Virus record (IMG/VR): IMGVR_UViG_3300021356_000170
Span: 1-23,480 of that record
DNA from: a virus
DNA length: 23,480 bases
Reading direction: 5' to 3' (one strand)
Numbering within the stretch: position 1 is the first letter of the stretch; each line of letters starts with the position of its first letter. The notes below the pieces were generated by a model. It did no database searches and was not told the DNA's origin. It worked only from the letters and a program-made list of their open reading frames with translations. Below are positions 14,462-22,398 of this stretch, in pieces. The position numbers and the translations under genes are program-made.

Positions 14462-15834
14462 TAGAATTTGAATCCATCAAAGGACTTTTTAGGTTTGTCT
14501 TCGTAAGTATACTCTTCATCCTGCCCACTGTCAACCATATCATTCTGAGCAGTCTGTTCGCAATCATAAAGACGCATCTTGGCACGATCAATACCAACAA
14601 TGAAACGCTTATAAACAGTCGGATCGTTGTATCGGTTCTTCAACTGCTTCACCATAATCTGCCCGAGTTCTTCAAGCTCATCAGTTGAAATAAGGGCAAA
14701 CATAAAATCAGCAGTAGCAGGGAGGCCAAAGGACTCACTAGTATCAGTAAGCTCAACGTCAGAGCTACCATAACCAGAACGGGTAGTCTGGGTGGCAGAT
14801 ACGATAGGTACGTTCGCTTCGACAGCGAGTCCTCTAAGTTCTTCAGCAATAGCCTTGATATATGAATATGAATTGACAGAAAGGTTTCCGCGATACCTAG
14901 AGGAAGCACATATATTAAGGTAATCAATGAAAATAATGTCAGGACGAAATGATTTCTTAATAGCGAGTTCATTAAGCAAACCACGGAAATGTCCTGCATG
15001 TGCTGACGCAGTAGGATACTCCTTAATAATTAGGGTTCCTTGAGTCTTTTCTGAGAGTTTTGTCACCTTACTCTCATACATCATCTTGGGAAGATCTGAT
15101 ATCTCCTGAATGGGTACATTGAGAAGGTTTGCATCAATTCGCTCTGCAATCTTTTCTTCAGCCATTTCAAGCGTGATGTATAGCACGTTTTTTCCGTTAA
15201 GGAGTGCCGAAGCAGCGACATGACACATAAACAAACTCTTACCGACACCAGTGCCAGCGAGAGCAATATTAAGCGTCTTGTTAGGCAAACCACCTTTCGT
15301 AATCTTGTTGAAATACTCCAAGTCGAATTCGGTTTTGTCTTCTTTCTTGTGGTAGGACTCATAACGTGCCTCATAATCCTGAAGATAATCATGTCCCACA
15401 TGAGTGTCAAATGACACTGCAAGGGCATCAGAAAGGATTGTTGGGATGGCATCACGATTTTTCTTTTCGTCCTGTCCATCAGCAATCTGAATGGACTCCA
15501 TCAGTGCCAAATAGATGGCACGATCACGGCACCACTTCTCAGTGGTAGATACCAACCAATCAAACTCTGTAGGTGCTTCTTCTAATGAAGAAATGAGTTG
15601 TGTAATTTCTTTATAGTCACCATCAGTAATGTCCTGACGCTTCTCTGCCTCAATACAAAGAATTTCTTTGGTGACTGGTTTGTTGTATTCCTCTACGAAC
15701 TTGAGAATCTCTTCGTAGACAATCTTTTGACTACGATTCTCAAAATAATCTGCTTTGATAAACGGAATTACCTTACGGACATATTCCTCATTATGAAGTA
15801 GGTTTCTAAGAATTAGAAACTCAACATTGTCCAT
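14461..15834 (-). CDS. 41: Replicative DNA helicase (T4 gp41-like, DnaB family)
   Basis: The hexameric helicase unwinds DNA ahead of the polymerase and partners with the gene 61 primase. The 457-residue protein (from MDNVEFLILRNLL) has an N-terminal helical domain and a RecA-type core: Walker A GTGVGKS at about 194-200, Walker B PDIIFIDYLNI with D304, and a following arginine-rich region (TTRSGYGSSD). The frame extends to 15855, but the ATG at 15834 has AGGAG 6 bases upstream and matches remembered cyanophage gp41 starts. It overlaps the uvsX end by 14 bases. The C-terminal tail is acidic, then basic (KPKKSFDGFKF). Confidence 0.95.
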   Translation of the reverse strand: MDNVEFLILRNLLHNEEYVRKVIPFIKADYFENRSQKIVYEEILKFVEEYNKPVTKEILCIEAEKRQDITDGDYKEITQLISSLEEAPTEFDWLVSTTEKWCRDRAIYLALMESIQIADGQDEKKNRDAIPTILSDALAVSFDTHVGHDYLQDYEARYESYHKKEDKTEFDLEYFNKITKGGLPNKTLNIALAGTGVGKSLFMCHVAASALLNGKNVLYITLEMAEEKIAERIDANLLNVPIQEISDLPKMMYESKVTKLSEKTQGTLIIKEYPTASAHAGHFRGLLNELAIKKSFRPDIIFIDYLNICASSRYRGNLSVNSYSYIKAIAEELRGLAVEANVPIVSATQTTRSGYGSSDVELTDTSESFGLPATADFMFALISTDELEELGQIMVKQLKNRYNDPTVYKRFIVGIDRAKMRLYDCEQTAQNDMVDSGQDEEYTYEDKPKKSFDGFKF

Positions 15835-16828
15835 AACTAAACTCCTGTTTTGCAATCTCGTCTAATTTTTCCATCACCTCTGGGGTGAAGTATTGTTCTG
15901 GATCTTTATAGATCGCTTTTGCATAGACTTTCTTACCGTCTATTTCATAGCGTCCTGCTACATTTTTCCAGAGTCCTCCAAGTTCTCCCAATTCGAGCAA
16001 ACCATAGTAACGATCAAGGCCACGCTTGTCATAATATAAACGAACCGTAACATCTTTGTTCTCCTTGCTTAAACGCGACTTAGCAGTCTTTGCCTTGATA
16101 AGATTTCCGACGATTGTCGTTCCATCCTTTTCTTTCTTTTTGCTGAGATAGATGATTGTAGAAGCAGCATACTTGAGTCCACTACCTCCTCCCATTTCCT
16201 TTGTAGGAACATATGCGCCAATGACATCGTAGGTGTGATTCGTAACGATCATAGGAATGTTTGCTTGTCCCAGTTTCAGAGTCAGCATCCTAAACGCACC
16301 TTTGACAAGTTGCGATTTAGTCATATCACGAACTTGCTTGTCGTTCAGAACGTCTGTAATCTCCTTCTCGGTGGAAAGCATCCCCAAAGAGTCTAGCACA
16401 AACATGCAGGGTTTGCGTTCATCTACAGGTTTTTTTAAGTATAGATCAACTGCTTTGAGTGCTTTGCTGCGAAACTCTTCAATCGTGACGACATTGACAA
16501 CAGCGACACGATCAAGATCTAAACCCCTATCTGCGAGAAGAGACTTGTTAACAGCGGCTTCAGTGTCAAAATATAAGCAATACCCGTCAGGATTAGAATC
16601 CAGAAAGTTCTTGACGACAGCAAGGGAGAAAAAAGTTTTTCCAGTGCTAGACTCCCCAGCAATGGCAGTAATCTTATTCCCAGATACACCACCAAATATA
16701 CTCCCTGAACAAAGTCCGTTAAAAATGTACGAACCAGTGTCCACATACTGTTCAGTATCGTCGATGTCTGATGCGAGTTTGGTGTAGTCATCTCCGATTT
16801 CTTTTACAATCTCTTTTAAAAAATCCAT
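15821..16828 (-). CDS. uvsX: RecA-like recombinase UvsX
   Basis: UvsX coats single-stranded DNA and catalyses strand exchange, driving the recombination-dependent replication of T4-like phages. The 335-residue protein has Walker A GESSTGKT (58-65), a RecA-type catalytic FDTE (87-90), Walker B CMFVLDSLGM with D146, and the conserved NHTYDVIGAYVPTKEMGGGSG region that corresponds to DNA-binding loops. The ATG overlaps the polymerase stop (TAATG), so it is coupled to gene 43. It is shorter than T4 UvsX (about 390 residues), as is usual for cyanophage versions. Confidence 0.95.
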   Translation of the reverse strand: MDFLKEIVKEIGDDYTKLASDIDDTEQYVDTGSYIFNGLCSGSIFGGVSGNKITAIAGESSTGKTFFSLAVVKNFLDSNPDGYCLYFDTEAAVNKSLLADRGLDLDRVAVVNVVTIEEFRSKALKAVDLYLKKPVDERKPCMFVLDSLGMLSTEKEITDVLNDKQVRDMTKSQLVKGAFRMLTLKLGQANIPMIVTNHTYDVIGAYVPTKEMGGGSGLKYAASTIIYLSKKKEKDGTTIVGNLIKAKTAKSRLSKENKDVTVRLYYDKRGLDRYYGLLELGELGGLWKNVAGRYEIDGKKVYAKAIYKDPEQYFTPEVMEKLDEIAKQEFSYGQC

Positions 16829-19326
16829 TATCCAAAGAAGAGTTCAAGGTTTACAGTTTTTTCCACGCTCCATCCAATAGCATCAAGGATGGCTTTTAGA
16901 GGTTCAAGGAATGACTTCTCAAATTGTAAGTCGTAATCAACGTACTTGTCAAGATTCAATTCTCTAGGAAAGTCTTGAATAAATGAGATGACATTCTCAT
17001 GAATGTGATTTGGTTTTTTCAGATAGCAGAACTTAATCTTCTCACCATTCTGAATAAGAGAATACTTAGCATCAAGTTTTTTCTCTTTGATGTAATGATT
17101 GTATAAAAGTGCGCCTCTAGCATGGATGGGTGTCCCTTTGGCATAGATGCTTGCGTGGGACTTATATTTTACAACATCAGAAACAGAGCGTGGAAAAGAA
17201 ACTTCCTCAGGGGGCAACTTCTTAAACTCTTCACGTTTAGAATCGATGAACTTAATCATTTCATCTTCAGAGCCAGTCATCAGAATCTTAAATGCATCTT
17301 TTAACATCTGGCGACAGGGAGCAGGAGTGGATGATTTGACAGATTCAATACCCATCACCTTCAGTTTAGGCTCTTCATAACGAACACCTTCACTGTCCCA
17401 TACGTTGAGAATATATCGCTTCTTAGCAGTCCAGATACCACGATCAGCGATATTCTCACGCTTCATTTGCATCTTCTGATCATACGCCGATACATACGTC
17501 GCGAGGTTGCTATAACATTCGTCGATGTACGGTTCCAGTTTGTCACGACAAACCATATCAAGTAACTCCACAACCTTTGCTTTGTCGCTAGAGCGATTAG
17601 CAAGAAATTTATCAACAACAGGTCCAAGATTAAGATAAATTGAGTCTGTGTCGGATGCAATTACGTAATCCTCTTTCTCTGTTTTTAACAGATTATTTAG
17701 ATATTCATTCATCTTCTGCTCAATCCAACGGATTGAAACCTGTCCAGACAAAGTGATCGCTTCTGCGTTCTCTAGTTTGTAATACCTGAAGTATTGATTA
17801 CCAATAGCACCATAAGCAGAGTTAAGAGAAATCTTCTTCGCCATTTGAATGTTGTTACATCGGGCGATTTCCTTTTCAAGTGCTTTAGTAGGCGTCTTCT
17901 CATACTGCTGCTTGGCAGCAAGCATTCGCTTTTTGAAGACAACACGATCTCCATACATCTTCTCCATCAACTCAGGCAGGAACCCACGGACATCTTTGCG
18001 ATACATTGCACCATTAGCACAAATCGCATTATCCTTGTAGAGTTCAAAATTTATCTCTTCATTAAGTATTTTATCAACGGTAACTGTGGGATGTCTCTCA
18101 TCCAAGAGCGTCTCTGGGGAGATATTATACTGCATAATAAGATGAGGATAAAGGCTGTTGAGATCAAAACTGACAACCCAATCATACTTTCCCGGAATCG
18201 GTTCCTTAACATAAGCACCTGCGTACTTTTCGTTCTTGTCCGTCTGGCGTTTCTGAGGAATGACAATATCCCTCTTCTTTAGATAGTTATAGATGATGTT
18301 GTCCCACATGCGAACTTGGTAGAACACATCGTTATAATTCACCTTAGCATCATAAGCCATAGTTAGAGCAAGTTCGATAAGTTTCATCTTATCTTCCAAC
18401 CTGTCAACCAGTTCTACGTCAACGATGTTGTATTCAATAAACTTCTGCCATCCGTTTGTGTAGAAGTCCTTGAACGTATCATATTCAGAGTGATCAAGTT
18501 TCTTCTGCCCCAGTTCTACACTGGCAATGTAATCTAGGCGATATGATTCCTGTGCCTTGTAAGTAAACTTCTTATACAGATCAAGATAATCTAGTTGAGT
18601 GACGCCACCAACATCAAAGATGATGTGCTTACGTCCCTGAATATACATTTCACTTTCACTCACCAGTCCCCAAGGCGAGAAGCGTTTCATCAGTTTCTCT
18701 CCAAGCACCCTGTTGAGGCGCTTACAGATGTACGGGATATCGAACAATTGAATGTTCCAACCTGTGATGACATCAGGTACATCTTGCATCCAATGGTTGA
18801 TGAAACTATTCAGAAGACTGTGCTCATCAACACAATGATGATAAGTAACGTTCTTTTGTTTGTTGATGAATGGTTTTACACCCCAAGTGATAATCTTCTT
18901 AGAGGTGTAATCTTGAATAGTGATTGCCAGAATCTCTTCTGATGCAGATTCTACATCAGGGAATCCTTTTTCAGCAGTAGTCTCAATATCAAGTGTCACC
19001 AATTTGATTTTACTGATGTCAAACTTGACTTCATCCTGAGGATACTTCTCAGAGATATATTGATAGATGTACCGATCATTACCGTAGATGGCAAAACCAT
19101 CTACATCTTGATACTTCTTATAGAACTCACGACAATCACGAACCTGTCCAGGTTGAATAGGTTCTACACTCTCACCATCCAGCGTTTTGTACTTGGTTTC
19201 TCTTTTACTTTTGACGAAAAGAGTAGGGCAGAATTCACTGTCCCGAATCTCAAATCTCTTTCCGTCTTCAACTCCACGAACCAAAAACTGATTACCGATC
19301 AGCTGAACGTTGGTGTAAAATTTCAT
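16828..19326 (-). CDS. 43: Family B DNA polymerase (T4 gp43-like)
   Basis: The replicative polymerase has a 3'-5' proofreading domain and an 832-residue length in the cyanophage range. Exonuclease motifs: TLDIET with D113/E115, GWNIQLFDIPY with D196, YNIVD with D303. Polymerase motifs: A DLNSLYP (D388), B KKISLNSAYGAIGN (497-510), C SDTDS (D559/D561). The C-terminus VNLELFFG looks like a sliding-clamp (gp45) binding peptide. It is intact, with no intein or split, unlike polymerase genes of some T4-like phages. Its ATG overlaps the preceding stop (ATGA), and uvsX begins in its stop codon. Confidence 0.97.
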   Translation of the reverse strand: MKFYTNVQLIGNQFLVRGVEDGKRFEIRDSEFCPTLFVKSKRETKYKTLDGESVEPIQPGQVRDCREFYKKYQDVDGFAIYGNDRYIYQYISEKYPQDEVKFDISKIKLVTLDIETTAEKGFPDVESASEEILAITIQDYTSKKIITWGVKPFINKQKNVTYHHCVDEHSLLNSFINHWMQDVPDVITGWNIQLFDIPYICKRLNRVLGEKLMKRFSPWGLVSESEMYIQGRKHIIFDVGGVTQLDYLDLYKKFTYKAQESYRLDYIASVELGQKKLDHSEYDTFKDFYTNGWQKFIEYNIVDVELVDRLEDKMKLIELALTMAYDAKVNYNDVFYQVRMWDNIIYNYLKKRDIVIPQKRQTDKNEKYAGAYVKEPIPGKYDWVVSFDLNSLYPHLIMQYNISPETLLDERHPTVTVDKILNEEINFELYKDNAICANGAMYRKDVRGFLPELMEKMYGDRVVFKKRMLAAKQQYEKTPTKALEKEIARCNNIQMAKKISLNSAYGAIGNQYFRYYKLENAEAITLSGQVSIRWIEQKMNEYLNNLLKTEKEDYVIASDTDSIYLNLGPVVDKFLANRSSDKAKVVELLDMVCRDKLEPYIDECYSNLATYVSAYDQKMQMKRENIADRGIWTAKKRYILNVWDSEGVRYEEPKLKVMGIESVKSSTPAPCRQMLKDAFKILMTGSEDEMIKFIDSKREEFKKLPPEEVSFPRSVSDVVKYKSHASIYAKGTPIHARGALLYNHYIKEKKLDAKYSLIQNGEKIKFCYLKKPNHIHENVISFIQDFPRELNLDKYVDYDLQFEKSFLEPLKAILDAIGWSVEKTVNLELFFG

Positions 19327-19580
19327 TTAGTCTGTTCTAAGTATTTTTCAAGCAGTGTTGGCATAGGATCAGCAAGTGTGATGATCTTATCCGAACTAAT
19401 CATAAAAGTGTCTTGCATCGTGTGATCCATCATCCAAGGAGCAAGGTTGTTACTTTCCCAAATCTCCATAGGATTGATCAACTTGCAATCTGGTTCACCA
19501 ATTTCAGCACCTACCTCTTCAATTTCACTGATCAGTCTCTCGCTGTTCGTCAGCAGAATCACCTTCACTATCTTGTCCAT
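19323..19580 (-). CDS. Small conserved protein, paralogue of upstream gene
   Basis: The 85-residue protein (MDKIVKVILLTNSERLISEI) has two beta-like strands at the start and a C-terminal PWMMDHTMQDTFMISSDKII, then LADPMPTLLEKYLE. Its layout parallels that of the 120-residue protein encoded just upstream (V-K-x-x-L-L opening, mid PW, closing DP/EP then KYLE/MYLE), suggesting an old duplication. The short all-beta pattern resembles LSm/Hfq-like folds, but that is only a guess. It overlaps the upstream gene by 56 bases and gene 43 by an ATGA. A cyanophage-typical gene of unknown function next to the polymerase. Confidence 0.8.
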   Translation of the reverse strand: MDKIVKVILLTNSERLISEIEEVGAEIGEPDCKLINPMEIWESNNLAPWMMDHTMQDTFMISSDKIITLADPMPTLLEKYLEQTK

Positions 19581-19887
19581 TTCCGACTACATCCTCCAAA
19601 TACATTTCTTTGAGTTTTTGTTTAGGTTCAACGATTGTTACCACCCAGTCTACAGGAAGGGGGATAACACTGTCTTCTGCAAGGGGACACCAGGGATACA
19701 TTGAAACATTAAACGCTGCCTTTTTATCTCCTTCTTCCTGCTGCTCAGCATTCAGAATCTTGACAACACAGGGTTTATCAAGAAAATATCCAAGAACTTT
19801 CTTGTCTGCGTCTTCACCCACTGCCATCTCACTTACATCAGCAATCACGTCCTCACCGGACTTCAGCAGCAAAAGTTTTACAGTCAT
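19525..19887 (-). CDS. Small conserved protein, first gene after hsp20
   Basis: The 120-residue protein begins MTVKLLLLKSGEDVIADVSE, then YFLDKPCVVKIL, MYPWCPLAEDSVIPLPVDWV and VTIVEPKQKLKEMYLEDV, with an acidic disordered tail. I recall this family in T4-like cyanophages between hsp20 and gene 43. The predicted short beta strands and glycine turn after L-L-L-K-S-G recall LSm-type small barrels; no function is known. AGGAGG sits 12 bases before the ATG, farther than usual. A promoter-like sequence overlapping the hsp20 terminator lies just upstream, making this the first gene of the 43-uvsX-41 unit. Confidence 0.8.
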   Translation of the reverse strand: MTVKLLLLKSGEDVIADVSEMAVGEDADKKVLGYFLDKPCVVKILNAEQQEEGDKKAAFNVSMYPWCPLAEDSVIPLPVDWVVTIVEPKQKLKEMYLEDVVGNGQDSEGDSADEQRETDQ

Positions 19888-19908
19888 CTTTAGTGTGTAC
19901 CTCCTAGT

Positions 19909-19937
19909 AGTTTAGCAATAAAAAAGAGGGGCGTCAA
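19909..19937 (-). promoter_or_regulatory. Candidate sigma70-type promoter overlapping a terminator
   Basis: TTGACG (19932-19937, 5 of 6 to TTGACA) is followed after exactly 17 bases by TAAACT (19909-19914, 4 of 6 to TATAAT). It would start transcription about 20 bases before the next ATG. The -35 lies in the 3' arm and bulge of the hsp20 terminator. The weak -10 keeps confidence moderate. Confidence 0.45.
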
Positions 19938-19960
19938 CTGGATTTGGCCAGTTGCCCCTC
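19920..19960 (-). terminator. Rho-independent terminator after hsp20
   Basis: On the minus strand GAGGGG plus CAACTGG pair with CCAGTTG plus CCCCTC (13 bp with a 3-base bulge, loop CCAAAT), followed directly by TTTTTT. It lies 28 bases past the hsp20 stop and separates hsp20 from the polymerase unit. Confidence 0.9.
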
Positions 19961-19988
19961 CGTCTGCGACGACGATATTCAGTTTTAT

Positions 19989-20420
19989 TTAGAGATAATC
20001 CTTACGAGCATGGTGTTCAGGAACAATCTTCTTCACAAGCACACTGAGAAGTCCATTTTCAAAAGTCACATCAGTAACTTCCGTTCCCTCAGCAAGTGTC
20101 CATGATCTTTCAAAGTTCCTATGAGCAAGTCCTTTATGAAGGTATTGTCCCTCCTCGGTGGTTGCTTCTTTCTCCCCTTTGACTGTGAGTTTACCATACT
20201 CTGTATAAACTTTGATTTCATCTTTTGTAAATCCAGCCAGAGCAATCTCAAGTTTAGTCTCAGTATTGTTTAATTGTACAACATTATATGGGGGATAGTT
20301 GCTTTGTGTTTGGGTATGGAAGACGTTGTTTAGATAATCATCAATCCCGATAGAATTACGGGTGATTTTATCCATCAACTGATCCAAATCGGCAGCATTA
20401 AACTTCATTAAGTTTGTCAT
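19989..20420 (-). CDS. hsp20: Small heat-shock protein (Hsp20/alpha-crystallin)
   Basis: Small heat-shock proteins hold unfolding proteins in a refoldable state without ATP. The 143-residue protein has an N-terminal helical arm and an alpha-crystallin domain from about residue 44 to 131, including LEIALAGFTKDEIKVY, GKLTVKGEK and the signature NGLLSVLVKK (122-131). The C-terminal tail is short (DYL) and lacks an obvious I-x-I. Hsp20 is a signature gene of T4-like cyanophages in this position, next to regA and 43. The ATG has AAGGAG 7 bases upstream. It appears monocistronic, with its own -10 upstream and terminators before and after. Confidence 0.95.
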   Translation of the reverse strand: MTNLMKFNAADLDQLMDKITRNSIGIDDYLNNVFHTQTQSNYPPYNVVQLNNTETKLEIALAGFTKDEIKVYTEYGKLTVKGEKEATTEEGQYLHKGLAHRNFERSWTLAEGTEVTDVTFENGLLSVLVKKIVPEHHARKDYL

Positions 20421-20456
20421 TTGACTTCTCCTTATTTAAGCGAGAGTGTGTTGTGT

Positions 20457-20485
20457 GTACCCTTCCGGCGTACATACTAATTATA
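20457..20485 (-). promoter_or_regulatory. hsp20 promoter -10 and 5' leader hairpin
   Basis: A perfect TATAAT lies at 20480-20485; no -35 consensus is found 16-18 bases upstream, where the terminator stem is. Transcription would be expected to start near 20473, exactly where a hairpin begins: GTAC(G)CC-GGAA-GGGTAC (20457-20473), 6 bp with one bulged G and a GNRA-type GGAA loop. The hsp20 ATG is about 53 bases downstream. A 5' stabilising structure is inferred. Confidence 0.5.
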
Positions 20486-20496
20486 CAACTAAGCAT

Positions 20497-20520
20497 AAAA
20501 AAGCGGGTGTGAAACCCGCT
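20497..20520 (-). terminator. Rho-independent terminator after regA
   Basis: AGCGGGT/ACCCGCT form a perfect 7-bp stem with a 5-base loop, followed by a T-run on the minus strand. It begins 5 bases past the regA stop and closes the 44-62-regA unit. Confidence 0.9.
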
Positions 20521-20525
20521 CATTT

Positions 20526-20969
20526 TTATTCGGTTTGTTGGGCATTCTCTTTGCCTTTCTTACCAATGTTGTATTTCTGTTCAAGAATCCACTCACCCTT
20601 GTCCTTATAAGAAAGAACTTTGATTTGATTCAGAGGAGCAATGTCAAGAACAGTATCTTCATCAACGATAGAGATCAATCCCCAATCAGAAAGCAGACGA
20701 ACAATACGGTTACGGCGCTGAACATCGTTAATAGAAAGATTAGCGTGCTTTCCATCCAGCGCAAACAATTCCTTAAAATGGACAATATAATACTTGCCCT
20801 GCTTGTGAAGAATATGACAAGACTGATAAAGTTTCTTCTCTTTCCTAGAAGCAACTCCAATTCTCGTCAGTGTCTCTCTTACCTTTAGGAAATCATCTGG
20901 TTCATTAAGTAGGACTTCGATCATCTGATCCTGAGTCCAGTGATACTGAGGTTCCACAGTATTACTCAT
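20526..20969 (-). CDS. regA: RegA translational repressor
   Basis: RegA binds the start regions of phage early mRNAs (in T4 including genes 44 and 45) and blocks translation. The 147-residue protein matches T4 RegA by eye: EPDDFLKVRETLTRIG, LYQSCHILHKQGKYYIVHFKE, RRNRIVRLLSDWGLI and EWILEQKYNIG. Compared with T4 there is a 15-residue N-terminal extension (MSNTVEPQYHWTQDQ); the ATG at 20969 overlaps the gene 62 stop (ATGA), which supports it, while M16 would give the T4-like start. The C-terminal tail is charged and about 10 residues longer than in T4. Confidence 0.94.
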   Translation of the reverse strand: MSNTVEPQYHWTQDQMIEVLLNEPDDFLKVRETLTRIGVASRKEKKLYQSCHILHKQGKYYIVHFKELFALDGKHANLSINDVQRRNRIVRLLSDWGLISIVDEDTVLDIAPLNQIKVLSYKDKGEWILEQKYNIGKKGKENAQQTE

Positions 20970-21334
20970 TTTGTTCCTCCAACGTCAAGTCGTTTTTTAA
21001 TAAAGTTAATCTGTTCTTGTGTCAGGATTTTCAGAGCTTGACATGCCTTCTCATTACTATAACCATAGTATTGTTTGACACTTTCGAGATCCGTGACTTT
21101 ATCCTTACGGAGCCAGGGAGAAAATCTCTTCTTTTTCCTCAGACTATTTAGATAAAATTTATATTGCATATCCTTATCAAGAAAGTGATTCTTGTTCATC
21201 TCATTAGCGAACAACACACAATCAATGTGTCCAGATAAGCAGCGATTGACGATATATGGTGGATAGGACTTCATGTCCTCGGACAAATCTTCTTTTGTAA
21301 AGTTAATTGAGTTCAACCAATCTTTGAGTTCCAT
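20966..21334 (-). CDS. 62: Clamp loader small subunit (T4 gp62-like)
   Basis: Gp62 joins four gp44 subunits to load the gp45 sliding clamp onto primed DNA. The 122-residue protein resembles remembered cyanophage gp62 sequences: LKDWLNSINFTKEDL, YPPYIVNRCLSGHID, MQYKFYLNSLRKKKRFSPW, VKQYYGYSNEKA. It is much shorter than T4 gp62 (187 residues), as in other cyanophages. Its ATG shares a base with the stop of the DUF4338-like gene (TAATG). In T4, gene 62 instead follows gene 44 directly, with overlapping stop and start. Confidence 0.9.
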   Translation of the reverse strand: MELKDWLNSINFTKEDLSEDMKSYPPYIVNRCLSGHIDCVLFANEMNKNHFLDKDMQYKFYLNSLRKKKRFSPWLRKDKVTDLESVKQYYGYSNEKACQALKILTQEQINFIKKRLDVGGTK

Positions 21335-22398
21335 TATCTAATGATCTCCATATTTTCTGTAGATCCCCAAATCTCAAGTTCAGTTCTTACTCTGTCTTCA
21401 GACTTAAGTTTTTCAAAACGCTTGGATGCTTTCTTTTTCCACCAGGTGATTGCTTCCTCAGAAGTATGGCGGAAATCTCCAAGATAATATCTTTTCTTTT
21501 CTGTGAGAGACATTGCGTGATCAATACAATTATTGAACTGCTTTAGTTTGTCATCATCCTTCAAAGAGTTCCTAATAATAGAAATCATCTTGACTTGAAT
21601 CTTCAGTTTCTTTGAGGACTTATCAGCAGATATCAAACGCTCACCGCCATTACGATCGTTGAACCACCAGAAGAAGTCTCTGAATACATCATCATGAAAC
21701 AGCGGCAAGAACTTACTTTCAGTGTCTCCGATGTGCCTCAGGAACGGTTTGAGTCCATCGTACATTGATACACCCTTAGTGCTTCCGTAGAGAGAAGTAG
21801 TCTCAAAGTATTTGAGATCTGTTCCATACTTCTCATCAAACTGTTGCTTCAGTTCTTTTGATGATGCTAGAAGTGCAAGCAACTTACCACCGAGATAATT
21901 GTATCCGAAAGGTTGAGTAGGTACGATATTGAAACCCATAACGAAATGAGCATTAATATCACCAAGAGACTTGACTTCACCAAAGTAATTATTGCGGGGT
22001 TTGCTATTAATAGTAGGTGAACCAAACCTCACAACACCAATAACCTTGTCTGTGTTTGTTTCAACTACAATCCACTTATGTGTCCTACCAGGAATTGCTT
22101 CTTCAATAGGATTAGATGCAGTCAAATTCAGTGTCTCTGAATAGAGCCACTGATTATACTTTGAACGACTTTTTGCATCAGTGTCAACAACATGAACTTC
22201 AAAATTCATGTCATTGGGGTGCATATCAAACTTGTCAAACATATCCGAATCTGCACCAAAACCAGGAAGATATCCTGATCTGTTCTCACCTCTATCTTCC
22301 TTGATGTGCCTTAGATAATCATCAATACGATTGAACTGAGTATAATAATCAATAAATTTATCTGCGGCATAAACCGCATCACTCTCAGTCAGTATCAT
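21334..22398 (-). CDS. DUF4338/DruA-like protein inside the clamp-loader operon
   Basis: The 354-residue protein has a central region matching what I remember of the DUF4338 family (DruA of the Druantia anti-phage system). WIVVETNTDKVIGVVRFGSP is followed by the phrase around FGYNYLGGKLLALLASSKEL, then a KYGTDLKYFETTSLYG segment and LKPFLRHIGDT. A charged helical C-terminus (RYYLGDFRHTSEEAITWWKK) follows. In DruA proteins these blocks occur in the same order, but no enzymatic activity is firmly known to me. It lies between genes 44 and 62, which are normally adjacent. The start overlaps the upstream small gene by 14 bases and the stop shares a base with gene 62. Family assignment by eye; a profile search is needed to settle it. 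Confidence 0.7.
   Translation of the reverse strand: MILTESDAVYAADKFIDYYTQFNRIDDYLRHIKEDRGENRSGYLPGFGADSDMFDKFDMHPNDMNFEVHVVDTDAKSRSKYNQWLYSETLNLTASNPIEEAIPGRTHKWIVVETNTDKVIGVVRFGSPTINSKPRNNYFGEVKSLGDINAHFVMGFNIVPTQPFGYNYLGGKLLALLASSKELKQQFDEKYGTDLKYFETTSLYGSTKGVSMYDGLKPFLRHIGDTESKFLPLFHDDVFRDFFWWFNDRNGGERLISADKSSKKLKIQVKMISIIRNSLKDDDKLKQFNNCIDHAMSLTEKKRYYLGDFRHTSEEAITWWKKKASKRFEKLKSEDRVRTELEIWGSTENMEIIR

Noticed and set aside
19986-19992. CTAAATA at the end of hsp20 as a late promoter
   Set aside because: It would drive transcription straight into the terminator 26 bases downstream. CTAAATA also occurs within coding sequence at 17694, 21145 and 22494, so it is not informative alone.
20429-20436. 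CTTAAATA before hsp20 as a late promoter
   Set aside because: It abuts the Shine-Dalgarno sequence, so a transcript starting there would lose its ribosome-binding site.
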